A stretch of 44,994 nt of DNA from Xenorhabdus yunnanensis (GCF_028598805.1 NZ_JAQRFI010000038.1:1-44994), one strand, 5' to 3'; numbered from the stretch's first letter, positions 19,050 to 30,954 are shown. The notes: generated from the letters alone by a model not told the origin. Made by a program: numbers and translations.

Positions 19050-21164
19050 CTAGTTTCGGTTACGGCTGACTCGCATCACGTCAGGCATTACACGTATCTT
19101 ACGCATGATATTTGCCAGTTGGATACGGTCTTTGGTCGTCAGCCTGATGAAAGCACAATAAACGCGGCCATCTTTTTCTTCTGTATTCATGCTTTGAATG
19201 TTGGAGTTCGCGTCGTTAATGGCAGCAGTCAGATTTGCCAGTGCACCCTGATGGTTAAACATATCGACTTTGATTTCAGCAATAAAATCGCTGTTGATAT
19301 CTTTATCCCACTCAACAGGCATGAATTTTTCCGGTTCTTTCTGATATCCACGGATATTACGACAGGACTCGTGGTGGATTACCAGGCCTTTTCCCGGACT
19401 GATATGGGCAATAATCGGATCGCCTGGAATTGGGCGACAGCACTTGGCAAAGGTAATCAAAATGCCATCAGCGCCCTTGATGGGCAGTTTACGGGCCGTA
19501 TTGCCGTTGTTGTTTGGCGTTTTATCTGCGGAACCCAGTAATAAATTGCGGGCAACAACCACGCTCATCGCATTCCCCAATCCGATTTCCGCCAGCAAAT
19601 CATCCAAAGTGGCGAGCTTCATTCTTGCCAGCTCTTTGCTGATATTTTCTTGCGGTATATCGATGACTTTCGTGCCGTTACCAAGCGCATGATTAAGCAG
19701 ACGACGTCCCAAACCAACCGAATCATCCCGTTTTAGATTTTTCAGTAACTGGCGAATTTTGGCCCGTGCTTTAGAACTAACGACAAAGTTCAGCCATGCA
19801 GCGTTAGGGCGAGCGCCTGGTGCAGTGATAATTTCGACAGTTTGCCCACTGCTGAGAGTTTGTGAGAGAGGATAGGGCAGACGATCAACGCGTGAGCCGA
19901 CACAGGCGTGGCCGATATCCGTATGGACAGCATAGGCAAAATCGACAGGGGTTGCGCCAGCCGGTAACTCAACAATTCGTCCTTCAGGGGTAAAAACGTA
20001 AATCTCATCCGGAAACAAATCAGATTTAACACTCTCAATAAATTCAAAAGAGCTGCCGGCGCTTTGCTGGAGTTCCAGCAAGCTCTGCATCCAGCGCTGG
20101 GCACGAACCTGTGCAGTTGTACCGGATTCCCCCTGTTCTTTATAGGCCCAGTGTGCGGCAACCCCCATTTCCGCCATTTGATCCATGTCTTCAGTACGGA
20201 TCTGGACTTCGACGGGTACTCCATGTGGGCCTATAAGGGAAGTATGCAGGGATTGGTAGCCGTTGGCTTTTGGGATGGCAATATAATCTTTCACTCTACC
20301 GGGGCGTGGCTTGTACAAACTGTGCATTTGCCCCAGTACGCGGTAGCAGGTGTCAAGATTATTGACGATGACACGAAAGGCGTAAATATCCATGATGGAA
20401 TGGAAACGCTGTTCTTTCAGGTGCATCTTACGATAGATCGAGTAGAGATGTTTTTCGCGGCCGCTGACAGTACATTCAATGCCAGCATCCGTTAATCTGC
20501 CTTCAATCTCTGACAGAATTTTCTGGATCATCTCTTTGCGATTACCACGAGCGGCTTTCACAACCTCTTTAATCACGCGGTAACGGTTTGGATACAGGGC
20601 TTCAAACCCAAGTTCCTCCAGCTCCGTTTTTAGGTGATGAATACCCAGACGGTGGGCCAGTGGACTATAAATTTCCAGCGTTTCCCTGGCAATGCGCCGC
20701 CGTTTATCGGGGCGCAGGGAGCCAAGGGTTCGCATATTATGTGTACGGTCTGCCAGTTTAATCAAAATGACGCGAATATCTTGTACCATCGCCATGATCA
20801 TTTTGCGGAAGTTTTCAGCTTGTGCTTCTTTCTTGTCGCGGAAGTTCAGCTTATCCAGCTTGGATACCCCTTCCACCAATCCGGCCACAGTCGTGCCAAA
20901 TAATTTTTCTATATCCTGAAATGTCGCAGGAGTGTCTTCAATGACATCGTGAAGAAGTGCTGCCATGAGTGTTTCATGGTCAAGGCGCATTTCAGCCAGA
21001 ATACAAGAAACGGCGACGGGGTGAGTAATGTATGGCTCACCGCTGGAACGGGTTTGCCCTTCGTGGGCATCCCGCGCAACCACATAGGCCTGTTTAAGTA
21101 GATCGATTTGATCTTCAGGCAAATATTTCAGAACTAGCTGATTCAGGCTTTCAAACAGGTACAA
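19050..21164 (-). CDS. spoT: Bifunctional (p)ppGpp hydrolase/synthetase SpoT
   Basis: Controls the alarmone (p)ppGpp; strong hydrolase, weak synthetase. The 704-residue product matches the family length (E. coli 702). Order: HD hydrolase domain (about 30-200) with HDVIEDT at residues 72-78; synthetase domain (about 240-350) containing GYQSLHTSLIGPHGVPVEVQ; TGS domain (about 385-450) with VFTPEGRIVELPAGATPVDF; helical and zinc-finger-like region with CCRPIPGDPI; C-terminal ACT domain (about 630-704). The HD residues are intact, so hydrolase function is expected. Located 18 bases after rpoZ in the conserved operon, which ties ppGpp turnover to an RNA polymerase subunit. Confidence 0.97.
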   Translation of the reverse strand: MYLFESLNQLVLKYLPEDQIDLLKQAYVVARDAHEGQTRSSGEPYITHPVAVSCILAEMRLDHETLMAALLHDVIEDTPATFQDIEKLFGTTVAGLVEGVSKLDKLNFRDKKEAQAENFRKMIMAMVQDIRVILIKLADRTHNMRTLGSLRPDKRRRIARETLEIYSPLAHRLGIHHLKTELEELGFEALYPNRYRVIKEVVKAARGNRKEMIQKILSEIEGRLTDAGIECTVSGREKHLYSIYRKMHLKEQRFHSIMDIYAFRVIVNNLDTCYRVLGQMHSLYKPRPGRVKDYIAIPKANGYQSLHTSLIGPHGVPVEVQIRTEDMDQMAEMGVAAHWAYKEQGESGTTAQVRAQRWMQSLLELQQSAGSSFEFIESVKSDLFPDEIYVFTPEGRIVELPAGATPVDFAYAVHTDIGHACVGSRVDRLPYPLSQTLSSGQTVEIITAPGARPNAAWLNFVVSSKARAKIRQLLKNLKRDDSVGLGRRLLNHALGNGTKVIDIPQENISKELARMKLATLDDLLAEIGLGNAMSVVVARNLLLGSADKTPNNNGNTARKLPIKGADGILITFAKCCRPIPGDPIIAHISPGKGLVIHHESCRNIRGYQKEPEKFMPVEWDKDINSDFIAEIKVDMFNHQGALANLTAAINDANSNIQSMNTEEKDGRVYCAFIRLTTKDRIQLANIMRKIRVMPDVMRVSRNRN

Positions 21165-21182
21165 GGCAGACCTACCGTAAAA

Positions 21183-21458
21183 TTAACGACGACCTTCAGC
21201 AATGGCAGAAACGGCTTTGATTTCTGCTGCGTCTTGCTCTTGCTGTTCCTGGCGCTCACGAACATCAAGAATTTTATTGTTGATGAGGCCTTGCTCGATT
21301 TCACGCAGAGCGATAACAGTTGTTTTATCGTTTTCTTCCGGAACGAGGGGATCTTTGCTGCCTACTTGCAATTGGCGCGCTCGGCGAGCAGCGACCAACA
21401 CTAGGTCAAAACGGTTACCAATTTTTTCTACTGCGTCTTGAACAGTTACGCGTGCCAT
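21183..21458 (-). CDS. rpoZ: DNA-directed RNA polymerase omega subunit
   Basis: The omega subunit helps assemble RNA polymerase by chaperoning beta' and forms part of ppGpp site 1. The 91-residue length equals that of E. coli RpoZ, and the family core [20 protein letters not shown] followed by ARRARQLQ and the [10 protein letters not shown] segment are present. A GGAG lies about 12 bases before the ATG. It sits between gmk and spoT with 54- and 18-base gaps. Confidence 0.97.
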   Translation of the reverse strand: MARVTVQDAVEKIGNRFDLVLVAARRARQLQVGSKDPLVPEENDKTTVIALREIEQGLINNKILDVRERQEQQEQDAAEIKAVSAIAEGRR

Positions 21459-21512
21459 ATGTGTGCTACTCCACAGATAAATAAATGACTGGGCATAATA
21501 CTGAAACTTGGT

Positions 21513-24362
<2,850 letters not shown>

Positions 24363-24364
24363 TA

Positions 24365-24383
24365 GGGGCAAAAAATCTGCCCC
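24365..24383. terminator. Possible bidirectional hairpin between ligB and yicG
   Basis: GGGGCA at 24365-24370 pairs with TGCCCC at 24378-24383 around an AT loop. No U-tract follows on either strand, so terminator function is uncertain. Confidence 0.35.
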
Positions 24384-24400
24384 AAATGTTCATGATAGTC

Positions 24401-25018
24401 TTAGTGGTCTGTGCCATCGTAGTGGAAGATGGGTAACCCAAGACGATAACGAATAGCTATCAATCGTGCGGTCAGACCTGCAATGAGTGTAATCAAGATC
24501 ACGATGTTTGAGGGTAATGGTGTATGTAGTAAGGAGATATAGAGCCAAGCTGATGCAAAAGAGACACCGGCATAAATCTCTTTTTGGAATACCAAGGGAA
24601 TAGTATTGCAAAACATATCACGCAGTACACCGCCAAAGACGCCGGTGATTACGGCTGCAATGACTGCGATAATCGGGCTGTAATGCATCTCCATAGCGAT
24701 TTGTACGCCAAGGATGGAAAAGACAATCAATCCAATTGCATCAAGAATGAGAAATAAGCGGCGCAGATGTTTCATCATGGGGGCAATCCAGATAGTCAGT
24801 ACGGCGGCACAGGCAACGGTCACGATATATTCTGGATTTTTTACCCAGCCGAGGGGATAGTGCCCCAAAATAATGTCACGGACAGTGCCACCACCGATGG
24901 CTGTCACGGAAGCAATAATGATAACACCGAATACATCCATTTTTCGGCGACCTGCAGCTAAAGCGCCGGTCATGGCTTCAGCTGTAATACCAATGATATA
25001 GAGGACACTGAGTAACAT
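24401..25018 (-). CDS. yicG: YicG, trimeric intracellular cation-channel-like membrane protein
   Basis: Inner-membrane protein of the TRIC-like/UPF0126 family; prokaryotic relatives are trimeric cation channels, and some members have been linked to glycine uptake, so the substrate is open. The sequence has two homologous halves of three helices each, with the conserved GxxRD motifs GGGTVRDIILGHYP and GVFGGVLRDMF. The start is ATG 25018 (205 residues, equal to E. coli YicG); the longer frame would need a TTG at 25030. No clear RBS is visible. It converges with ligB and is divergent from yidR. Confidence 0.92.
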   Translation of the reverse strand: MLLSVLYIIGITAEAMTGALAAGRRKMDVFGVIIIASVTAIGGGTVRDIILGHYPLGWVKNPEYIVTVACAAVLTIWIAPMMKHLRRLFLILDAIGLIVFSILGVQIAMEMHYSPIIAVIAAVITGVFGGVLRDMFCNTIPLVFQKEIYAGVSFASAWLYISLLHTPLPSNIVILITLIAGLTARLIAIRYRLGLPIFHYDGTDH

Positions 25019-25152
25019 AAATTTAATCAAATGGAATATAACGTAGAAGTAAGAGTACTGTTGAAATAATAACGTCTCGACTGAAATTTTTTAGTTAAAT
25101 TTGAATAAAATTAGTTTTTATTATCCGAAACCTCGCAATATAAGGTAATAAA

Positions 25153-26442
25153 ATGGCTTTTAAAGAACGTCAGATTACATTCGATAGCCGTAGCCATCAG
25201 ATAACTAATATAAATATTTGGACACCTGACAGCCAATGGTTGGTATATGATGTTCGTCCCCATGGTGCATCTTTTACAGGTTTAACGATAGAAAAAATTC
25301 ATGTTGGTCATGGACAAACTAAAGTTATCTATCAGGCAAAAGAAGGTGCCCATGTCGGTGTTGTGACTGTGAGTCAGCAGGAGCCGACTTGTTATGCCTT
25401 TATTCATGGTCCAGAAAACCCAGATGTACAGTGGCAGTATGATTTTCACCATCGCCGTGGTGTTATCGTTATTGATAATCAGCCCAACGTGGCAATTAAC
25501 ATTGATGCAATGGATATTACTCCACCTTATACCGCTGGTGCTTTGCGGGGAGGAACACATGTCCATGTTTTCAGCCCTGATGGCAGCCGTCTAAGTTTTA
25601 CTTACAATGACCATGTGATGCATCAGTTAGATCCTGCGCTAGATTTACGTAATGTTGCGGTGGCTGTCCCGCTGCGAGCTGTGATGTCAGTAAAGAAACA
25701 TCCGAGGGAATATGACGGTAGCTATTTTTCGGTTGTTGTCAGCCAGACGACTGCGCATCCTCGTCCCGGAAGTGATGATATTAATCGGGCCTATGAAGAA
25801 GGATGGATTGGGCAGCGGGGATATCGCAAAGTTAATGGTCAATGGCAGCGTTGGGCGCTGGCTTTTATTGGCGATACATGTGCTGGCGATGGCGAAAAAA
25901 TACCGGAAATTTATCTCGTTGACCTACCTGAAAACGATGATGATTACGCCATTGCGGGTAATCAGTCTTTGGCTGGTACAGAAACAACACTACCAGCGCC
26001 GCCTGCGGGAGTGAAACAGAAACGTTTGACTTTTACGCATGATAGACGCTGGCCGGGCGTGGTCAATGTTCCACGTCATTGGCTAAGAGCATCACCAGAT
26101 GGCAGTAAAATCTGTTTTCTGATGAAAGATGAAGAGGGGATTGTCCAGCTATGGCATATCTCACCAAATGGTGGTGAACCAATGCAGGTAACTGATAGCA
26201 GGTACAGCATACAATCTGCATTCAGCTGGGATAGCCGTGGGCAGTTTATTGCCTGTGTCTGTGACAATAGCGTTGTGCTCTGTGATAGTCAGACTGGAAA
26301 AATGCAGCGTTTAACTGAGCGTAGTGATGATGCCCCTTCTGCTGATGCAATAGTGGTATCCCCTGATGATCGTTATGTTGCTTTTATGCGTGATATTGAT
26401 GGTTACCGACAAATTTTCGTAGTTGAAACAGGGCTTGCTTGA
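25153..26442 (+). CDS. yidR: YidR, TolB-like beta-propeller protein (DUF3748)
   Basis: Homologue of E. coli YidR, a protein of unknown function with TolB/WD40-like propeller blades. It has no signal peptide and begins MAFKERQITFDSRSHQITN, followed by the typical WTPDSQWLVYDVRP blade. Conserved runs include IHGPENPDVQWQYDFHHRRG, GTHVHVFSPDGSRLSFTYND and WLRASPDGSKICFLM. At 429 residues it exceeds E. coli YidR mainly through a short insert around KVNGQWQRW and a longer N-terminus. An AAGGT RBS precedes the start. The neighbour is yidQ, as in E. coli, but convergent here. Confidence 0.92.
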   Translation: MAFKERQITFDSRSHQITNINIWTPDSQWLVYDVRPHGASFTGLTIEKIHVGHGQTKVIYQAKEGAHVGVVTVSQQEPTCYAFIHGPENPDVQWQYDFHHRRGVIVIDNQPNVAINIDAMDITPPYTAGALRGGTHVHVFSPDGSRLSFTYNDHVMHQLDPALDLRNVAVAVPLRAVMSVKKHPREYDGSYFSVVVSQTTAHPRPGSDDINRAYEEGWIGQRGYRKVNGQWQRWALAFIGDTCAGDGEKIPEIYLVDLPENDDDYAIAGNQSLAGTETTLPAPPAGVKQKRLTFTHDRRWPGVVNVPRHWLRASPDGSKICFLMKDEEGIVQLWHISPNGGEPMQVTDSRYSIQSAFSWDSRGQFIACVCDNSVVLCDSQTGKMQRLTERSDDAPSADAIVVSPDDRYVAFMRDIDGYRQIFVVETGLA

Positions 26443-26474
26443 ACAGGAATTAACTGAAAGAGAATGGCAGAAAT

Positions 26475-26501
26475 GGGCATCGAGGTTTGATGACGATGCC
26501 C
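26475..26501. terminator. Hairpin between convergent yidR and yidQ
   Basis: GGGCATCG at 26475-26482 pairs perfectly with CGATGCCC at 26494-26501. There is no strong U-tract, but its position between converging stops suggests a shared transcript end. Confidence 0.5.
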
Positions 26502-26519
26502 GATAAGGATGATTAGAGC

Positions 26520-26888
26520 TTACGGTGAAGATGAATGAAACAGTGCATCATAGTCTATATTTTCTGTTGTAGGTTGTATGACGATTGGATTTTTATCTAG
26601 CTGCTTTATGCGATATTTGGGAGATTGCTCTGAGCTGTCTTGATCGGAACGGGAATAATCGTAAGGAAGCAGAAGTGTGTCCAGGAAAGTAGAAAGAGGG
26701 AGGTCGACTGCAAGTAAAGGCTTCATAAACCACCCCGTTTTGTCATCTTTCAGCATACCAATATTGGCTTTTGCTCCAGAATAATAACCTTGATAGGGGC
26801 CACTGTGTGTCATGATGCTAGAGCAGCCTGTAACAAGTAACGAGCCTAATGTGGTACATAGTAATAGAAACACTTTACAATTTTTCAT
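26520..26888 (-). CDS. yidQ: YidQ-family lipoprotein (DUF1375)
   Basis: Small predicted lipoprotein. The signal sequence MKNCKVFLLLCTTLGSLLVT ends in a lipobox with the lipidated Cys in VTGCSSIM; residues after it (SSIM) do not include the Asp +2 avoidance signal, so outer-membrane sorting is likely. The mature part keeps the family pattern: a GYYSGAKANIGMLKDD segment, then KPLLAVDLPLSTFLDTLLLP with DYSR. Length is 122 residues against about 110 in E. coli. An ATG three codons upstream (26897) is an equally possible start. Function unknown in the family. Confidence 0.88.
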   Translation of the reverse strand: MKNCKVFLLLCTTLGSLLVTGCSSIMTHSGPYQGYYSGAKANIGMLKDDKTGWFMKPLLAVDLPLSTFLDTLLLPYDYSRSDQDSSEQSPKYRIKQLDKNPIVIQPTTENIDYDALFHSSSP

Positions 26889-27463
26889 CGTTTCCATGTT
26901 CTCAATGAGTTAATTTGCCAATGTCCAGATACTTTATTCGCTATTTAACGCCACTTTTCCAAAGCATGACGAGTATAACGCTTTAATACTGTTTACCCTT
27001 AAATACTGTTTATCCTTAATACTGTTTACTATAGTCAGGTAATATTCAGTTTGCTATAGCACTTATCGTTAAATTTAATCATTCTTTGTGATGTGGAGTT
27101 AAAATTTCTTTTTAGTTTACTTTTTTGAGCTTTCTTTTTGCGGTGGGAGAACATGTAGAGGAGAAAGAATATAAAGAACATACAGCAGGAGAAAAATAGA
27201 TAGTTCAGTTGTCTTACTACATTCATTAATAATAAAAATAAATTATTAAGGATAATATTGATTGGTTTTACAGATGGTTTTTTGTTGGATATTAATCTGG
27301 CGCTTCCGATCAAGAAATAAAAACCTATCCTGAATAAAATTCGTTATATAAAAATGTATAAAGCATGTGTGTAACGGCGTTGTCATATGCAACCGTTTAT
27401 CCATTGGCGATGTTTTTGAGGATTATGCCTCCAAAATTTTGGCTGTTATTTTCTGGACTTTAT
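26889..27463. other. AT-rich gap without a supported gene
   Basis: This stretch lies between yidQ and the regulatory sites at 27464. It holds a triple repeat at 26984-27030. It also holds a 92-codon minus-strand frame (27035-27313) that needs a TTG start, has no RBS and looks like low-complexity AT-rich sequence with one hydrophobic run. I do not accept that frame as a gene. Confidence 0.4.
26984..27030. repeat. 17-bp tandem repeat, three copies
   Basis: Copies of AATACTGTTTAYCCTT occur at 26984-27000, 27001-27017 and, truncated to AATACTGTTTACT, at 27018-27030. It lies upstream of yidQ. Confidence 0.8.
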
Positions 27464-27477
27464 GATTGAGATCAATG
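27464..27477. promoter_or_regulatory. FNR-like site
   Basis: ATGATTGAGATCAA matches the FNR consensus TTGATNNNNATCAA at nine of ten fixed positions. Its centre lies exactly 50 bases upstream of the CRP-like site centre. No ORF starts nearby on either strand. Confidence 0.55.
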
Positions 27478-27512
27478 CTAACTACTTAAGTATCTTCGTC
27501 TGATTCATTAAA

Positions 27513-27528
27513 TGTGTTTTAGATCACA
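27513..27528. promoter_or_regulatory. CRP-like site
   Basis: TGTGTTTTAGATCACA matches the CRP consensus TGTGA-N6-TCACA at nine of ten fixed positions. It is followed on the plus strand by a GATAGT -10-like element at 27567-27572, placing the site near -60 of a start around 27579. Confidence 0.6.
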
Positions 27529-27578
27529 GAATCCGGAGTAATTGCCTTGGTTTGGTCTTAATTTGAGATAGTAGAGGT

Positions 27579-27797
27579 AATTTAAAGTAAAAAAATCCTG
27601 CTTATTCAAACCATTACAATGTAATTTTTCTGGTTAAATAGACGCAGTTCAGGGAAGGTGTAAAAACAAGGATTGTTTTCCTTTCCTATTGTGTGTGAAG
27701 AATTCTTTTTGGATTCTAATAACTACTGTCCTGTTCTCAGGTAAAAGTCCTCGTTATCATCTTGCTCCCTCCCCCCTAAATGAGGGAGCTTTTTTTT
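27579..27797 (+). ncRNA. Candidate intergenic small RNA
   Basis: A plus-strand transcription unit is suggested by a CRP-like site, a weak -10 element (27567-27572), about 200 bases without a convincing ORF and a classic terminator with eight T residues at 27764-27797, typical of Hfq-binding sRNAs. Both flanking genes (yidQ, avtA) are on the minus strand, so the terminator does not serve a protein gene. I do not recognise the sequence as a known enterobacterial sRNA. The 5' end is a guess. A 17-codon GTG frame inside (27690s) has no proper RBS. Confidence 0.45.
27764..27797 (+). terminator. Intrinsic terminator of the candidate sRNA
   Basis: GCTCCCTC (27764-27771) pairs with GAGGGAGC (27782-27789) around CCCCCTAAAT and is followed by eight T residues. 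The U-tract exists only on the plus strand. Confidence 0.88.
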
Positions 27798-27873
27798 ATT
27801 TTATTGGTGACAATTTTATTGAAAATCGTCTTAACGGAGAACGGTCTTAATTCAAAACTGTTTGCGCTGTAGA

Positions 27874-29130
27874 TCAGCGTCCTGCTTCTCTATGTGCTAT
27901 CTCAATCTCTTCAGATAAAATACAAATACCTTCTTCGATCTTTTCAATATCAGGGACATAGTTCATTCGCATACATTGATGGGCATGCGGCCAATCATGC
28001 TCCAGCCCCGGGAAGAAGAAATGCCCTGGCACCATCAGCACTTTCCGTTTTTTCAACCGCTGATAAAGCACTTCCGTCGTGATTGGTAAGTTCTTGAACC
28101 AGAGCCAGAGGAATATAGCGCCTTCTGGTTTGTGGATAAGACAGCGATCTTCCGATATATGGCGACGAATGATTTCAATCACGTTGTCGACCCGCTGTTT
28201 ATAAAACGGTTGAATGACGTTTTGTGACAGACGAAACAGGTCGTTGCGCCTAATCATTTCCAGAGCAATAGCTGGCCCAACGCCACCAGGGGATAAGCTG
28301 ATAATGCCATTCATATTACTGACAGCATTAATGATTTTTTCATTGGCGATGATGATTCCACAGCGGGAACCCGGCAGACCCAGTTTGGACAGACTCATAC
28401 ACAGAATAATATTGGGATTCCACAGCGGGGTCGCTTCGCTAAAAACAATGCCGGGGAATGGCACACCGTAGGCATTGTCTATCAATAAGGGGATTTGATG
28501 CTGTTGAGCCAGACCATCCAAGCGTAGTAATTCTTCATCGGTAATAACGTTGCCTGTTGGATTGGTAGGGCGAGAGACGCAAATCAGGTTGATATCTTCG
28601 GTAATATTCAGGTGATCGAAATCGACGTGATATTTGAATTGACCGTTGGGCAGTAATTCAATATTTGGTTTATTGGCAACAAATAATCCTTCATCCAAAC
28701 CTGAATCAGAATAGCCAATATATTCTGGAGCCAGAGGAAACAAAACACGTTTCATGGAACCGTCTTCAGCGCGACCAGCCAGTAAGTTAAACAGATAGAA
28801 AAAGGCACTTTGGCTGCCATTGGTCAGGGCGATGTTTTGTGGGTGGATTTCCCAGCCGAGCTTTTCCTGTAACTCTTGAGCCAATGCCGTTATCAAGGTG
28901 TTTTTCCCTTGTGGCCCGTCATAGTTGCATAGGGTTTCGCTTAATTGACCATCTAACGCCATATCAGTCAATATCTGCTGAAAGTATTCATCCATTTCCG
29001 GGATATGTGCAGGATTGCCACCACCTAACATAATCGCGCCAGGTGTTCTCAGACCTTGGTTGAGATCAGTCATCAGACGGGTAATTCCCGAATCTTGTGT
29101 AAATTTGTTTCCGAATTGCGAAAATTTCAT
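27874..29130 (-). CDS. avtA: Valine--pyruvate aminotransferase AvtA
   Basis: PLP-dependent transaminase C (alanine-valine aminotransferase) making alanine from pyruvate with valine or related amino acids as donor. The chosen start at 29130 gives MKFSQFGNKFTQDSGITRLM and 418 residues, against 417 in E. coli. An upstream ATG at 29172 has a GAGCGGGG sequence before it and could add 14 residues. The fold-type I signature is clear: GGGNPAHIPEMDEYFQ, CNYDGPQGK, SRPTNPTGNVITDEEL, the PLP-binding Asp in PLLIDNAYGVPFPG, and the Schiff-base Lys in MSLSKLGLPGSRCG. It is monocistronic here; E. coli avtA is repressed by alanine and leucine, but I see no clear operator. Confidence 0.95.
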   Translation of the reverse strand: MKFSQFGNKFTQDSGITRLMTDLNQGLRTPGAIMLGGGNPAHIPEMDEYFQQILTDMALDGQLSETLCNYDGPQGKNTLITALAQELQEKLGWEIHPQNIALTNGSQSAFFYLFNLLAGRAEDGSMKRVLFPLAPEYIGYSDSGLDEGLFVANKPNIELLPNGQFKYHVDFDHLNITEDINLICVSRPTNPTGNVITDEELLRLDGLAQQHQIPLLIDNAYGVPFPGIVFSEATPLWNPNIILCMSLSKLGLPGSRCGIIIANEKIINAVSNMNGIISLSPGGVGPAIALEMIRRNDLFRLSQNVIQPFYKQRVDNVIEIIRRHISEDRCLIHKPEGAIFLWLWFKNLPITTEVLYQRLKKRKVLMVPGHFFFPGLEHDWPHAHQCMRMNYVPDIEKIEEGICILSEEIEIAHREAGR

Positions 29131-29238
29131 AGCGGCGTTTGCGTCTGTTTTTGTATGAGAAGAAGACACCATACCCCGCTCATTAATAGGGTGCAATGGG
29201 GTAAAATGGGTATTCTGCGTTTTCCCGATACAGGCAAT

Positions 29239-29802
29239 TTATTTTCGGCATAAACAATTTACGAGGTGATCGTTTACCAAACCTGCTGCTTGCATGAAAG
29301 CATAGCAAGTGGTGCTGCCAATAAATTTAAATCCCCGTTTTTTCAGGGCCTTTGAAAGTGCATCAGAATTTGCTGTTTTGACAGGAAATTCTGACAAGTT
29401 TTGCCAGTGGTTAATCTGCGGGGAATCATCAACGAAATGCCAGATAAAAGAGCTGAAATCTTCACCTTGCTCAGCCATTTTAAGGTAAGCGTGGGCGTTG
29501 TGAATAATCGCATTGATTTTGGCTCGATGACGTACGATGGCAGGGTCTTTCATCAAGCGTTCAATATCCGTTTCATCCATTTTGGCTATTTTGGACGGAT
29601 CAAATTGATGAAAGCATTTTCTATAGCCTTCCCGTTTTCTCAGAATAGTTAACCATGATAAACCCGCTTGTTGTCCTTCCAGACAAATCAGTTCGAAAAG
29701 TTGTTGGCTATCTCTCAGTGGGGTTCCCCATTCGTTGTCGTGATAAGCCAGATAATCAGGGTCAGATGTCACCCAACCACAGCGAGTTATTTCTTTGATC
29801 AT
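29239..29802 (-). CDS. tag: DNA-3-methyladenine glycosylase I
   Basis: Excises 3-methyladenine from alkylated DNA in base-excision repair. It has 187 residues, the E. coli length. The zinc 'snap' ligands are present: Cys in TRCGWV and His in YHDNEWG near the N-terminus, and His and Cys in VNDHLVNCLC at the C-terminus. The helix-hairpin-helix core shows ICLEGQQAGLSWLTILRKRE, with the 3-methyladenine recognition Glu, and SKALKKRGFKFIGSTTCYAF. It lies 108 bases upstream-to-downstream of avtA and divergent from glyQ. Confidence 0.96.
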   Translation of the reverse strand: MIKEITRCGWVTSDPDYLAYHDNEWGTPLRDSQQLFELICLEGQQAGLSWLTILRKREGYRKCFHQFDPSKIAKMDETDIERLMKDPAIVRHRAKINAIIHNAHAYLKMAEQGEDFSSFIWHFVDDSPQINHWQNLSEFPVKTANSDALSKALKKRGFKFIGSTTCYAFMQAAGLVNDHLVNCLCRK

Positions 29803-29957
29803 AAACCGAACTTCACCTCAGGTAATGGCTAATAAACACACCAATAATAGCTGTATAAATATACAAGTAAAGGGCGTCGAATAAGATTTTTTTATACTGT
29901 GGCGAAATTGAGGGGTGATCAGTGCTGTATATCTTACGTTCAAAGGGTATACTGGCT

Positions 29958-29992
29958 CCTTTCGTTTAAATTCACCCTTTCTTTTAAATTCA
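29958..29992. repeat. 18-bp period tandem duplication upstream of glyQ
   Basis: CCTTTCGTTTAAATTCA at 29958-29974 and CCTTTCTTTTAAATTCA at 29976-29992 differ by one base. The second copy ends 24 bases before the glyQ ATG, so the repeat probably lies in the leader. Confidence 0.8.
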
Positions 29993-30015
29993 TATGTATC
30001 GCGTGCGGATTCAAC

Positions 30016-30954
30016 ATGCAAAAGTTTGATACCAAAACCTTTCAGGGAATCATCCTGACACTACAGGATTATTGGGCGCGCCAAGGCTGCACCATTGTCC
30101 AACCACTGGATATGGAAGTCGGCGCAGGAACCTCTCATCCTATAACCTGTCTGCGTGCCTTGGGGCCAGAGCCTATTGCAGCAGCTTATGTGCAACCTTC
30201 CCGTCGTCCGACTGACGGCCGTTACGGCGAAAACCCGAACCGCCTCCAGCACTACTATCAATTTCAGGTGATCATTAAGCCATCTCCAGATAACATTCAG
30301 GAGCTCTATCTTGGTTCCTTGAAAGCGTTAGGGCTTGATCCGACTGTTCACGATATCCGCTTTGTTGAAGATAACTGGGAAAACCCAACTTTGGGGGCCT
30401 GGGGACTGGGCTGGGAAGTTTGGCTGAATGGTATGGAAGTGACCCAATTTACTTACTTCCAGCAAGTCGGTGGCCTTGAATGTAAGCCAGTGACTGGTGA
30501 GATTACTTACGGTCTGGAACGTCTGGCTATGTATATTCAAGGTGTGGACAGCATTTATGATCTGGTGTGGAGCGATGGCCCGTTAGGTAAAACTACCTAT
30601 GGCGACATTTACCATCAGAATGAAGTTGAGCAGTCTACTTACAACTTCGAGCACGCCGATGTCGATTTCCTGTTTACCTGCTTTGAGCAATACGAAAAAG
30701 AAGCACAGGAATTACTGGCGCTGGAAACCCCGCTGCCATTGCCAGCCTATGAGCGCATTTTGAAAGCAGGCCACACTTTCAACTTGCTGGATGCCCGCAA
30801 AGCGATTTCCGTGACTGAACGCCAGCGTTATATCCTGCGCATTCGCACCCTGACCAAAGCGGTTGCTGAAGCTTATTATGCCTCTCGTGAGGCGCTTGGC
30901 TTTCCTATGTGTAACAAGACAATGTCTAACAAGACCGTGTGTAATAAGGACTGA
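30016..30954 (+). CDS. glyQ: Glycine--tRNA ligase alpha subunit
   Basis: Catalytic alpha chain of the bacterial alpha2-beta2 class IIc glycyl-tRNA synthetase. The start is ATG 30016 ([20 protein letters not shown]), as in E. coli; the frame upstream to 29899 contains the tandem repeat and no homology. Class II motif 2-like [19 protein letters not shown], the QVGGLECKP and [11 protein letters not shown] runs are present. It has 312 residues against 303, because the terminal FPMCNKD is expanded to [17 protein letters not shown] by 15-base in-frame duplications. glyS follows after 9 bases in an operon. Confidence 0.97.
   Translation: MQKFDTKTFQGIILTLQDYWARQGCTIVQPLDMEVGAGTSHPITCLRALGPEPIAAAYVQPSRRPTDGRYGENPNRLQHYYQFQVIIKPSPDNIQELYLGSLKALGLDPTVHDIRFVEDNWENPTLGAWGLGWEVWLNGMEVTQFTYFQQVGGLECKPVTGEITYGLERLAMYIQGVDSIYDLVWSDGPLGKTTYGDIYHQNEVEQSTYNFEHADVDFLFTCFEQYEKEAQELLALETPLPLPAYERILKAGHTFNLLDARKAISVTERQRYILRIRTLTKAVAEAYYASREALGFPMCNKTMSNKTVCNKD
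30910..30951 (+). repeat. 15-bp in-frame repeat at the glyQ 3' end
   Basis: Three diverged copies of a five-codon unit ([14 protein letters not shown]) end the GlyQ frame at 30910-30924, 30925-30939 and 30940-30951. E. coli GlyQ has one copy of CNKD here. Confidence 0.75.

Noticed and set aside
27035-27313. 92-codon minus-strand frame with a hydrophobic run
   Set aside because: Needs a TTG start, has no ribosome-binding site, and is low-complexity AT-rich sequence; I see no family pattern.
27680-27745. Short leader-peptide-like frame (V-C-E-E-F...) before the 27764 terminator
   Set aside because: An attenuator would need a downstream plus-strand gene, but avtA is on the minus strand; the frame also lacks a properly spaced RBS.
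29818-30021. 67-codon minus-strand frame upstream of glyQ
   Set aside because: Its repeated FKRK motif is only the DNA tandem duplication at 29958-29992; it overlaps the glyQ leader on the opposite strand.
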